Part shown: positions 1 to 9,779 of the stretch, piece after piece | How the letters are laid out: the number at the start of each line of letters is the position of its first letter | How positions within the stretch are numbered: position 1 is the stretch's first letter | Source of the DNA: Dendrophyllia cribrosa | Taxonomy: Eukaryota > Cnidaria > Anthozoa > Scleractinia > Dendrophylliidae | Length of the DNA: 64,000 nucleotides | NCBI GenBank assembly: GCA_024195265.1 | Contig: JAJLRJ010000009.1 | Location: 11,698,791 to 11,762,790, forward strand | Reading direction: 5' to 3' | Made by a program: the position numbers and the translations under genes | Notes under the pieces: model-generated | The model's database searches: none | What the model saw: the letters and a program-made list of their open reading frames with translations, nothing else | What the model was told of the DNA's origin: nothing

Positions 1-66
1 AATCAAAGGTTCCTGTGAGCCAACTCGTGAATATGAAACGTTCGGAAGACGTGTTACTTCACCGAT

Positions 67-94
67 CCCCCCCCCCCCCCCCCCCCCCCCCCCC
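67..94 (+). repeat. Poly-C tract (28 C)
   Basis: A pure run of C in the left palindrome arm. Its mirror at 9746-9778 is a run of 33 G, so the two arms differ by 5 bases in this homopolymer. Confidence 0.95.
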
Positions 95-419
95 TGCGTC
101 CAACTCCCTACTCTCCCTTCCCTTTATCGCATTCATCTCGAAATGGCACTACGGTTGGAACAGCTGCCTGTGTCTGCTTTCTAGTTTTGAGTGCTGATCA
201 TGTCAGGTCTGGCCAACCGTAGTGCCACTGATTTCGAGATGAATGCCTTTTCACATTGTTTGATCGGTCCTTGCAGTGGTCTGTTTCTTATCACTGTTTG
301 TATTTGATCCAAGGTGACGCAATAGATCGTTCACGGTATTTGCAGTTTAGTTGACTCAATGTTAACAGCCAATCGATCGATCAAGTGAAATGTTTTTTGT
401 CTCACTACTTAAAAGCGCG

Positions 420-1083
420 TTACAGACGAGCAAGTTTTCTATAATAAGTTTTGGGTTTCTTCTGCATGTACCGGAGCACATATTACGTAAAACAAAAGGA
501 ACAAAGAACGACAATAACACAAATGCAAAACAAGACCAAAAATACAATGCCTCACAAACAATAGAAGACAATGAGTGGTTCATGGGTACCGGTACATGCA
601 GAAAGACCCAAGTTTTGCCTTGACAAGTTTTACTTGCTCGTGTGCAAACAGAAAGTTGTCAAGATTTCCCTTGTCAAGTGCACTTGTTCAAAAGCTGGTA
701 TGCTAGCTTTTGATTAAGGCAACTTGTCATAGAAAAACTTGACAGATTGCAAAACTTGCTTGTCTGTATGCTCAACAAGGAAAACTTAGCAAGTTTTTAT
801 TTACACAAGAGCAAGTAAAACGTGTCAAGGCAAAACTTGTAATAAAAAACTTGCTCGTCTGTAACGTGCTCAAAGAAAATGGCGTTGTGTTTCCTTCGTC
901 CGCTGTACAATTGTATTGCTGGCTACAAAGAAAAATTGTCAAAGATAACTTGTTTATTCGTTCACACGGGCAAATAGAACTTGACAAGGTAAAACTTGTC
1001 AAAGACAACTTGTTGTTCATACACACGAGCAAGTAAACCTTGTCACGGACACTTGCCATAGAAAACTTGCTCGTCTGTAACAT
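420..1083. mobile_element. Foldback element with ACTTGCTCGT repeats, left arm
   Basis: The ends are inverted: ACAGACGAGCAAGTTTTC at the left and GAAAACTTGCTCGTCTGT at the right. The interior is filled with variants of ACTTGCTCGT and AAACTTGTCAAGG in both orientations. It looks like a non-autonomous DNA element built from short internal repeats. The mirror copy occupies about 8763-9424. Confidence 0.6.
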
Positions 1084-1143
1084 ACTTAACTCGTTCAACG
1101 CTTCGCGTATTCACAAGTTAAGATAAAGCAATTCACAAACTCA

Positions 1144-1790
1144 GGGCTCGAAATTAACACTCGCAAACTCGCAAAATGCGAGTGGTTTTTGGAAGTTGCG
1201 AGTCTGAAAAATATCCTCTAGCAAACTTTTGCAAGTAAGCAATTCTCTAATAAAAGTTGGAGAGAAAAGTGAACGTTACTGGAGAATTTTGTGGCAAAAA
1301 TAAAGACATCATCGAATGTCATCTACGGGAGAAAATAAGCGTGGTTTTACACAGAACCTGTGCACACTTTATCTACGCATTCACATTTTGTTGGAATCAG
1401 CAACGTGACAGAAGAGAATGAATTTCACGCTTTGTGAGCCACCTTTGTTGTATATGTCTAAAATAACTGCTTTTTTCTAGCGGCCCTCGACCTATAACTA
1501 CTGATACGTGACCGACGATGATAAGGTCTGATGATGTCTTGCCCGACAACGAGTCGAGCCACCAAAGAAAAAACAGTAGAACGCCGGCAAAGAAGACTAC
1601 AAAATTAACAGTATACTATTAATATTTTATGTATTTTTACCATATTTTCAGAGTCATCAAAGGGAAAATGACTGCAAAAAAAAAATTGCTAGTGACCTTA
1701 CTAGTTTTGCTAGTAGAAAAAAATCTTACTAGCAAAACTTTGCTAGTGGACTAAACAATTAAGTTTGACCCCTGATACTCACCCGACAAC
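1144..1790. mobile_element. Diverged element with GCTCGAAATTAAC-type end, left arm
   Basis: The left end (GGGCTCGAAATTAACACTCG) and the right end (reverse strand: GGGGTCAAACTTAATTG, then repeated ACTAGCAAA) are diverged inverted counterparts. The right end abuts and slightly overlaps the donor side of the BMAL1-like exon at 1783-2037. The mirror copy is at about 8055-8700. Confidence 0.4.
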
Positions 1791-2037
1791 TTTGTTAACA
1801 CAGAAAATGAATTCCAGTTCATTCGACCACGGGTTTCTGAAGGTCCTAGATGTTGTTTTCAGGGGAACATAGTGACCCCCCTTGCATTGGAACCTATACG
1901 GTTCTGTAGTGGGTTTTAATCCCTCAAGTGACTGCTTATGTGATACCGCAATAAAATTTAAGTCATCTTGGTGGAAAAATTCATAAGCTGAACTGCCTAT
2001 GAGCTCCTGGGGGAGAAAACCAGTGATAGCTGTGCTT
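1783..2037 (-). CDS. BMAL1-like PAS-B exon (intact left-arm copy)
   Basis: This 255-nt exon encodes the second half of a PAS-B domain. It starts after an acceptor (TTCTTACAG) at 2038 and ends at the donor GTGAGT. Key segments are STAITGFLPQELIGSSAYEF, FFHQDDL, FRNPW and ELEFIFCVNKVV, which resemble the BMAL1/CYCLE PAS-B domain (FVDQR, then LPQELLGTS, FHQDD, NPWTKEVEYI in vertebrates). The frame is fully open, unlike the mirror copy at 7809-8061. On this strand it would be spliced after 3824-4028, but no further downstream exons exist in the arm, so this copy is a stranded fragment if the palindrome is real. Confidence 0.85.
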
Positions 2038-2264
2038 CTGTAAGAAAACAAACAAGAATGAGTTACACCTCGAACTACATGTACGGCTTTCAGAATATGA
2101 TATTTTCCTTCTAAATATCTTCTAACACTCTTTCTTAGCTTGGTCCTTAATCACCAAAGTCAAAAATAGCACGCTTTCGTCAAGTGAATTTCAAAACCTT
2201 GGCCTGTGTCTCCATACCCTGGGTACCAGAGGATTTTCTCGCGCTTTCATCTCTCTCATATTTA

Positions 2265-2590
2265 ATAGGGAGCTTTTGCAACCAAGACGGCAACGCCAAA
2301 GAAAACGTCATTGAGAAATCAATTTGCGCTCATTTAAACCACTTTGAAATTCCTCCAAATTGTTTAATTTGCCTAATGTTACTGGAATTGTCCAGGAGCT
2401 GAATTGGTTGGGACGGCTTTCAAGTTCAAATAGAGCAGGGAAAATTAATTGGTCATTTGACGTTGTTGTTTTGCAGGGAACGGCTAAGAAATGTACCAAA
2501 TGTAAAACGCACGTGCAGAGGCATTGTTTTCACTCATCAAACCTATTGTTTTGTGCCGCTCTCGCTGCCGTTGCTGTCGTGTTTGCTAAA
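2265..2590. mobile_element. MITE, TAGGGAGCTT end, partial, left arm
   Basis: Begins with TAGGGAGCTTTTGCAACCAA and shares its interior (CAGGGAACGGC, ACGCACGTGCAGAGG, TTGTTTTGTGCCG) with the complete element at 3312-3685, in the opposite orientation. Its right end is diverged or truncated. Mirror at about 7255-7582. Confidence 0.55.
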
Positions 2591-3311
2591 GCCTGCCGCA
2601 CACTTGAGGAAAGTGCTGAGCAAAATTCCTCGCGAGGCAGTTAGCTCAGCTGTTTCCGCAAGTGTGCGCTGGATTTTTGGCGAGTTTTTCGCCTCGCGAG
2701 GTCGTGAGGCAAATATCTGACGTGTTTGATATTTTTTGCCTCACGAGACATATTCCTCATCGTGTGCGGGCGCCCAAGAATCTGGCTGAGCCGAATTAAT
2801 CGATTAGCCAATAAAATTGCATGGCAAGCTCACGTGATTTCAAGCTCGACATTCAAGATGGCGGACGACGAGATGTTAAAACTTCTCGTAGCTCTTCTTA
2901 TCCATTTGTTTGTGGTCCACTCAGAGTATACAAAATATAATATTACATTTGTATATAAAATTCACTGGCACCAGACCTAAATCACACTTTCTGCAAATCA
3001 AATTCTGCAAAAGGCCACACTTTGAACATTAAAACCTTTGAATATTTTGTTCTTGAAAGAGTCTGACCCACCCAGTTTGCATTGCGCGCTTCTCTTATTG
3101 TCATGATACGGCTCTATTCCATATTTGGGCAAGCATATCACCTCTTGCACGAGTGAATTTCTCATCTACAATACAGTATGGATTTTCGGGGGCCCTGAAA
3201 ATGGCGGATGAACCAACGTAGGCACGCAATGCAAACTGGGTGGGTCAGATTCTTTAAAGTCGTGAAATTGATCAAAAATAGGTTGAAGATCGGCCACGTG
3301 GGTTAAGAATA

Positions 3312-3685
3312 TTAGGGAGCTTAAGCAACCACGACGCCGACGGCAGCGAGAACGGCACAAAACAATAGGCTTAATGAGCGAAAACAATACCTCTGCACGT
3401 GCGTTTTAAATTTTGGTACATTTCTTTGCCGTTCCCTGCAAAACAACAACGTCAAATGATCAAATTATAGGTTTTTTGGAGAACGTGAACATACGACGGT
3501 TCATTTTCCTTTCTCCATTTGAACCGGAAAGCCATCCCTTCAAATTCAGCTCCTGGACAATCCAGTCACATTAGACAAACTAAACAAATTGGAGCAACTG
3601 CAAAGTAGTTTAAAATAGCGCGAATCCTTTTTTCAAGTGACGTTTTCCTTGGCGTTGCCGTCGTCGTTGCTTAAGCTCCCTATTA
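3312..3685. mobile_element. MITE with TAGGGAGCTTAAGCAAC ends, left arm
   Basis: About 374 bp with inverted ends TAGGGAGCTTAAGCAACC and GTTGCTTAAGCTCCCTA, and no coding capacity. It sits in the intron between the two BMAL1-like exons. Mirror at 6162-6536. Confidence 0.75.
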
Positions 3686-3823
3686 TTGCTACCCATCAAC
3701 GCCTCCAGGTGACCTAACATTTTAGAAGAAAGGTTGGAATAACTGCACATTAAAATTTAAGTAAAATTTAGCAGCATGCAGTAGACACATGCTCCCCAAA
3801 AGAGGCCTGTTTTGGCCACTAAC

Positions 3824-4028
3824 CGTTGATCAACGAAGATGAATTTGCCATCTATTGAATGTCGCGAAGTAAACTCCCTGGCGATGCCTGGCTGTGAATA
3901 ATCCGTCATTTCATCATAAATTATTTCTTGCCTCCCCACTGCCACAAGACAACTAAGATTTCTGGATTCACTTTCCTCATCTTCTTCATCAAGTGCTATC
4001 CCTGAAGGCGGCCATGATTTTAGATAAC
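3824..4028 (-). CDS. BMAL1-like exon, start of PAS-B (left-arm copy)
   Basis: A 205-nt exon, preceded on the minus strand by the acceptor TTCATTGCACAG and followed by the donor GTTAGT. It encodes GYLKSWPPSGIALDEE, LSCLVAVGRQEI, SRHSIDGKFIFVDQ. The GYLKSWPP, LSCLVAxGR and IDGKFxFVDQR blocks are hallmarks of the PAS-B entry region in BMAL1/CYCLE proteins. It is phase-compatible with exon 1783-2037, the junction forming the R of VDQR-STAI. The mirror copy is 5818-6022. Confidence 0.85.
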
Positions 4029-4418
4029 CTGTGCAATGAACTAAACCAGGAAATAAAACAGTTAAAGGAGTTGTCTCCTGTTTCCAGTATGACTTTAACC
4101 CTTTTACTCCCAGAGTCAAGAATGGAGACAAGCAGTGTAGTTATAACTTTTGAGTCAATTATGGAGACATGCAGTGTAGTTCTAACTTTTGAGTCAGTTA
4201 ACAAAATCCTGTGATGTGACCATTCAAATCAAATCTCTTCACCAGTACTTTTGCATGGTGCCATTTGTTTTACAATACTTTACAAAATGAAATTTGGGAT
4301 TTTTCTTGAATTTTAATTTTTGGCACTCCCGGGTGTTAAAGGGTCAAAAAGTCAAAACATTATAGATACACAAAAATAGCTGAAATGGTGATCCAGTTTT
4401 GTTTAAAATTACTCTATA

Positions 4419-4558
4419 GACCCTTTTAATAATTACCACGATGCATCATTTTCCGCTAATGACGTCAAACATATTCTTTTGAATTGCAAGAGAATTCAAA
4501 AGAATATGTTTGACGTCATTAGCGGAAAATGATGCATCGTAGTATTTATTAAAAGTGT
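4419..4558. mobile_element. Hairpin MITE (TAGACCCTTTTAATAA ends)
   Basis: Two arms of about 65 bp, containing GATGCATCATTTTCCGC and TGACGTCAAACATATTC, are inverted around a loop of a few bases near 4490. It folds almost completely into one hairpin and has no ORF. Mirror at about 5285-5440. Confidence 0.8.
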
Positions 4559-4562
4559 CTAT

Positions 4563-4706
4563 ATAGACCTGTGGTTTTCACGGCTTCCATGTTGGTGGTA
4601 ACAAACAATAAACAAATTTGCATAAAAATAGAGATTAATTCCCAAAGGATGAAAATTTCATTGTTTTGACCACCAACATGGCCGCTGTCAAAACCACCTA
4701 TTAGTT
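4563..4706. mobile_element. MITE with GTGGTTTTCAC-type ends
   Basis: The inverted ends read GTGGTTTTCACGGCTTCC, CATGTTGGTGGT, then ACCACCAACATGG and GTCAAAACCAC. A related but distinct element with the same terminal theme lies at 38536-38694. Mirror at about 5135-5280. Confidence 0.7.
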
Positions 4707-4830
4707 CACTGAAACTATAAACAAGTATCAAGTATAAACAAGTATCGAGTGGCTGTTGACAACCACAATGGATATAACCTAAGTAAGTAGGTTAAATCGA
4801 GGTATTTTTTTCTGTAATATTCTTAGTTAT

Positions 4831-5018
4831 TTAAGGCTGGTTTTCACTAGCGCATAAGCATAAGCACAAGCCAACATACGCAGACTCAGTAACACGTTGA
4901 TCATTAGTGCCTATTGTTCTGTTTTGTTCAAACAATTGGAACTAATGAATAACACGTTACTGAGTCTGCGTATGTTGGCTTGTGCTTATGCTTATGCGCT
5001 AGTGAAAACCAGCCTTAA
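4831..5018. mobile_element. Hairpin MITE on the palindrome axis
   Basis: The ends are TTAAGGCTGGTTTTCAC and GTGAAAACCAGCCTTAA. The arms contain CGCATAAGCATAAGCACAAG and then AACATACGCAGACTCAG. Near the centre (about 4896-4952) the arms show several mismatches, as expected of an old natural element, whereas the flanking palindrome arms are nearly identical. The axis of the 9.8-kb palindrome is therefore inside a pre-existing foldback element. A related element lies at 34635-34875. Confidence 0.8.
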
Positions 5019-5817
5019 ATAACTAAGAATATTACAGAAAAAAATACCTCGATTTAACCTACTTACTTAGGTTATATCCATTGTGGTTGTCAACAGCCAC
5101 TCGATACTTGTTTATACTTGATACTTGTTTATAGTTTCAGTGAACTAATAGGTGGTTTTGACAGCGGCCATGTTGGTGGTCAAAACAATGAAATTTTCAT
5201 CCTTTGGGAATTAATCTCATTTTTATGCAAATTTGTTTATTGTTTGTTACCACCAACATGGAAGCCGTGAAAACCACAGGTCTATATAGACACTTTTAAT
5301 AAATTACCACGATGCATCATTTTCCGCTAATGAGTCAAACATATTCTTTTGAATTCTCTTGCAATTCAAAAGAATATGTTTGACGTCATTAGCGGAAAAT
5401 GATGCATCGTGGTAATTATTAAAAGGGTCTATAGAGTAATTTTAAACAAAACTGGATCACCATTTCAGCTATTTTTGTGTATCTATAATGTTTTGACTTT
5501 TTGACCCTTTAACACCCGGGAGTGCCAAAAATTAAAATTCAAGAAAAATCCCAAATTTCATTTTGTAAAGTATTGTAAAAACAAATGGCACCATGCAAAG
5601 TACTGGTGAAGAGATTTGATTTGAATGGTCACATCACAGGATTTTGTTAACTGACTCAAAAGTTAGAACTACACTGCATGTCTCCATAATTGACTCAAAA
5701 GTTATAACTACACTGCTTGTCTCCATTCTTGACTTGGGAGTGAAGGGTTAAAGTCATACTGGAAACAGGAGACAACTCCTTTAACTGTTTTATTTCCTGG
5801 TTTAGTTCATTGCACAG

Positions 5818-6022
5818 GTTATCTAAAATCATGGCCGCCTTCAGGGATAGCACTTGATGAAGAAGATGAGGAAAGTGAATCCAGAAATCTTAGTTGTCTT
5901 GTGGCAGTGGGGAGGCAAGAAATAATTTATGATGAAATGACGGATTATTCACAGCCAGGCATCGCCAGGGAGTTTACTTCGCGACATTCAATAGATGGCA
6001 AATTCATCTTCGTTGATCAACG
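5818..6022 (+). CDS. BMAL1-like exon, start of PAS-B (right-arm copy)
   Basis: Acceptor TTCATTGCACAG ends at 5817 and donor GTTAGT starts at 6023. The exon has phase 1 at its start and phase 2 at its end. The sequence encodes GYLKSWPPSGIALDEEDEES, CLVAVGRQEIIYDEM and DGKFIFVDQ, identical to the left-arm exon 3824-4028. Confidence 0.88.
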
Positions 6023-9000
6023 GTTAGTGGCCAAAACAGGCCTCTTTTGGGGAGCATGTGTCTACTGCATGCTGCTAAATTTTACTTAAATTTAATGTGC
6101 AGTTATTCCAACCTTTCTTCTAAAATGTTAGGTCACCTGGAGGCGTTGATGGGTAGCAATAATAGGGAGCTTAAGCAACGACGACGGCAACGCCAAGGAA
6201 AACGTCACTTGAAAAAAAGGATTCGCGCTATTTTAAAAACTACTTTGCAGTTGCTCCAATTTGTTTAGTTTGTCTAATGTGACTGGATTGTCCAGGAGCT
6301 GAATTTGAAGGGATGGCTTTCCGGTTCAAATGGAGAAAGGAAATGAACCGTCGTATGTTCACGTTCTCCAAAAAAACCTATAATTTGATCATTTGACGTT
6401 GTTGTTTTGCAGGGAACGGCAAAGAAATGTACCAAAATTTAAAACGCACGTGCAGAGGTATTGTTTTCGCTCATTAAGCCTATTGTTTTGTGCCGTTCTC
6501 GCTGCCGTCGGCGTCGTGGTTGCTTAAGCTCCCTAATATTCTTAACCCACGTGGCCGATCTTCAACCTATTTTTGATCAATTTCACGACTTTAAGAATCT
6601 GACCCACCCAGTTTGCATTGCGTGCCTACGTTGGTTCATCCGCCATTTTCAGGGCCCCGAAAATCCATACTGTATTGTAGATGAGAAATTCACTCGTGCA
6701 AGAGGTGATATGCTTGCCCAAATACGGAATAGAGCCGTATATGACAATAAGAGAAGCGCGCAATGCAAACTGGGTGGGTCAGACTCTTTCAAGAACAAAA
6801 TATTCAAAGGTTTTAATGTTCAAAGTGTGGCCTTTTGCAGAATTTGATTTGAGCAGAAGTGTGATTTAGGTCTGGTGCCAGTGAATTTTATATACAAATG
6901 TAATATTATATTTTGTATACTCTGAGTGGACCACAAACAAATGGATAAGAAGAGCTACGAGAAGTTTTAACATCTCGTCGTCCGCCATCTTGAATGTCGA
7001 GCTTGAAATCACGTGAGCTTGCCATGCAATTTTATTGGCTAATCGATTAATTCGGCTCAGCCAGATTCTTGGGCGCCCGCACACGATGAGGAATATGTCT
7101 CGTGAGGCAAAAAAATATCAAACACGTCAGATATTTGCCTCACGACCTCGCGAGGCGAAAACTCGCCAAAAATCCAGCGCACACTTGCGGAAACAGCTGA
7201 GCTAACTGCCTCGCGAGGAATTTTGCTCAGCACTTTCCTCAAGTGTGCGGCAGGCTTTAGCAAACACGACAGCAACGGCAGCGAGAGCGGCACAAAACAA
7301 TAGGTTTGATGAGTGAAAACAATGCCTCTGCACGTGCGTTTTACATTTGGTACATTTCTTAGCCGTTCCCTGCAAAAAACAACGTCAAATGACCAATTAA
7401 TTTTCCCTGCTCTATTTGAACTTGAAAGCCGTCCCAACCAATTCAGCTCCTGGACAATTCCAGTAACATTAGGCAAATTAAACAATTTGGAGGAATTTCA
7501 AAGTGGTTTAAATGAGCGCAAATTGATTTCTCAATGACGTTTTCTTTGGCGTTGCCGTCTTGGTTGCAAAAGCTCCCTATTAAATATGAGAGAGATGAAA
7601 GCGCGAGAAAATCCTCTGGTACCCAGGGTATGGAGACACAGGCCAAGGTTTTGAAATTCACTTGACGAAAGCGTGCTATTTTTGACTTTGGTGATTAAGG
7701 ACCAAGCTAAGAAAGAGTGTTAGAAGATATTTAGAAGGAAAATATCATATTCTGAAAGCCGTACATGTAGTTCGAGGTGTAAACTCATTCTTGTTTGTTT
7801 TCTTACAGAAGCACAGCTATCACTGGTTTTCTCCCCAGGAGCTCATAGGCAGTTCAGCTTATGAATTTTTCCACCAAGATGACTTAAATTTTATTGCGGT
7901 ATCACATAAGCAGTCACTTGAGGGATTAAAACCCACTACAGAACCGTATAGGTTCCAATGCAAGGGGGGTCACTATGTTCCCTGAAAACAACATCTAGGA
8001 CCTTCAGAAACCCGTGGTCGAATGAACTGGAATTCATTTTCTGTGTTAACAAAGTTGTCGGGTGAGTATCAGGGGTCAAACTTAATTGTTTAGTCCACTA
8101 GCAAAGTTTTGCTAGTAAGATTTTTTTTACTAGCAAAACTAGTAAGGTCACTAGCAATTTTTTTTTTGCAGTCATTTTCCCTTTGATGACTCTGAAAATA
8201 TGGTAAAAATACATAAAATATTAATAGTATACTGTTAATTTTGTAGTCTTCTTTGCCGGCGTTCTACTGTTTTTTCTTTGGTGGCTCGACTCGTTGTCGG
8301 GCAAGACATCATCAGACCTTATCATCGTCGGTCAGTATCAGTAGTTATAGGTCGAGGGCCGCTAGAAAAAAAGCAGTTATTTTAGACATATACAACAAAG
8401 GTGGCTCACAAAGCGTGAAATTCATTCTTCTGTCACGTTGCTGATTCCAACAAAATGTGAATGCGTAGATAAAGTGTGCACAGGTTCTGTGTAAAACCAC
8501 GCTTATTTTCTCCCGTAGATGACATTCGATGATGTCTTTTTTTTGCCACAAAATTCTCCAGTAACGTTCACTTTTCTCTCCAACTTTTATTAGAGAATTG
8601 CTTACTTGCAAAAGTTTGCTAGAGGATATTTTTCAGACTCGCAACTTCCAAAAACCACTCGCATTTTGCGAGTTTGCGAGTGTTAATTTCGAGCCTGAGT
8701 TTGTGAATTGCTTTATCTTAACTTGTGAATACGCGAAGCGTTGAACGAGTTAAGTATGTTACAGACGAGCAAGTTTTCTATGGCAAGTGTCCGTGACAAG
8801 GTTTACTTGCTCGTGTGTATGAACAACAAGTTGTTTTTGACAAGTTTTACCTTGTCAAGTTCTATTTGCCCGTGTGAACGAATAAACAAGTTATCTTTGA
8901 CAATTTTTCTTTGTAGCCAGCAATACAATTGTACAGCGGACGAAGGAAACACAACGCCATTTTCTTTGAGCACGTTACAGACGAGCAAGTTTTTTATTAC

Positions 9001-9745
9001 AAGTTTTGCCTTGACACGTTTTACTTGCTCTTGTGTAAATAAAAACTTGCTAAGTTTTCCTTGTTGAGCATACAGACAAGCAAGTTTTGCAATCTGTCAA
9101 GTTTTTCTATGACAAGTTGCCTTAATCAAAAGCTAGCATACCAGCTTTTGAACAAGTGCACTTGACAAGGGAAATCTTGACAACTTTCTGTTTGCACACG
9201 AGCAAGTAAAACTTGTCAAGGCAAAACTTGGGTCTTTCTGCATGTACCGGTACCCATGAACCACTCATTGTCTTCTATTGTTTGTGAGGCATTGTATTTT
9301 TGGTCTTGTTTTGCATTTGTGTTATTGTCGTTCTTTGTTCCTTTTGTTTTACGTAATATGTGCTCCGGTACATGCAGAAGAAAACCCAAAACTTATTATA
9401 GAAAACTTGCTCGTCTGTAACGCGCTTTTAAGTAGTGAGACAAAAAACATTTCACTTGATCGATCGATTGGCTGTTAACATTGAGTCAACTAAACTGCAA
9501 ATACCGTGAACGATCTATTGCGTCACCTTGGATCAAATACAAACAGTGATAAGAAACAGACCACTGCAAGGACCGATCAAACAATGTGAAAAGGCATTCA
9601 TCTCGAAATCAGTGGCACTACGGTTGGCCAGACCTGACATGATCAGCACTCAAAACTAGAAAGCAGACACAGGCAGCTGTTCCAACCGTAGTGCCATTTC
9701 GAGATGAATGCGATAAAGGGAAGGGAGAGTAGGGAGTTGGACGCA

Positions 9746-9779
<34 letters not shown>

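Noticed and set aside
66..94. Poly-C and poly-G tracts as telomere or vector sequence
   Set aside because: They are simple homopolymers mirrored in the palindrome, with no TTAGGG repeat or cloning sequence nearby.
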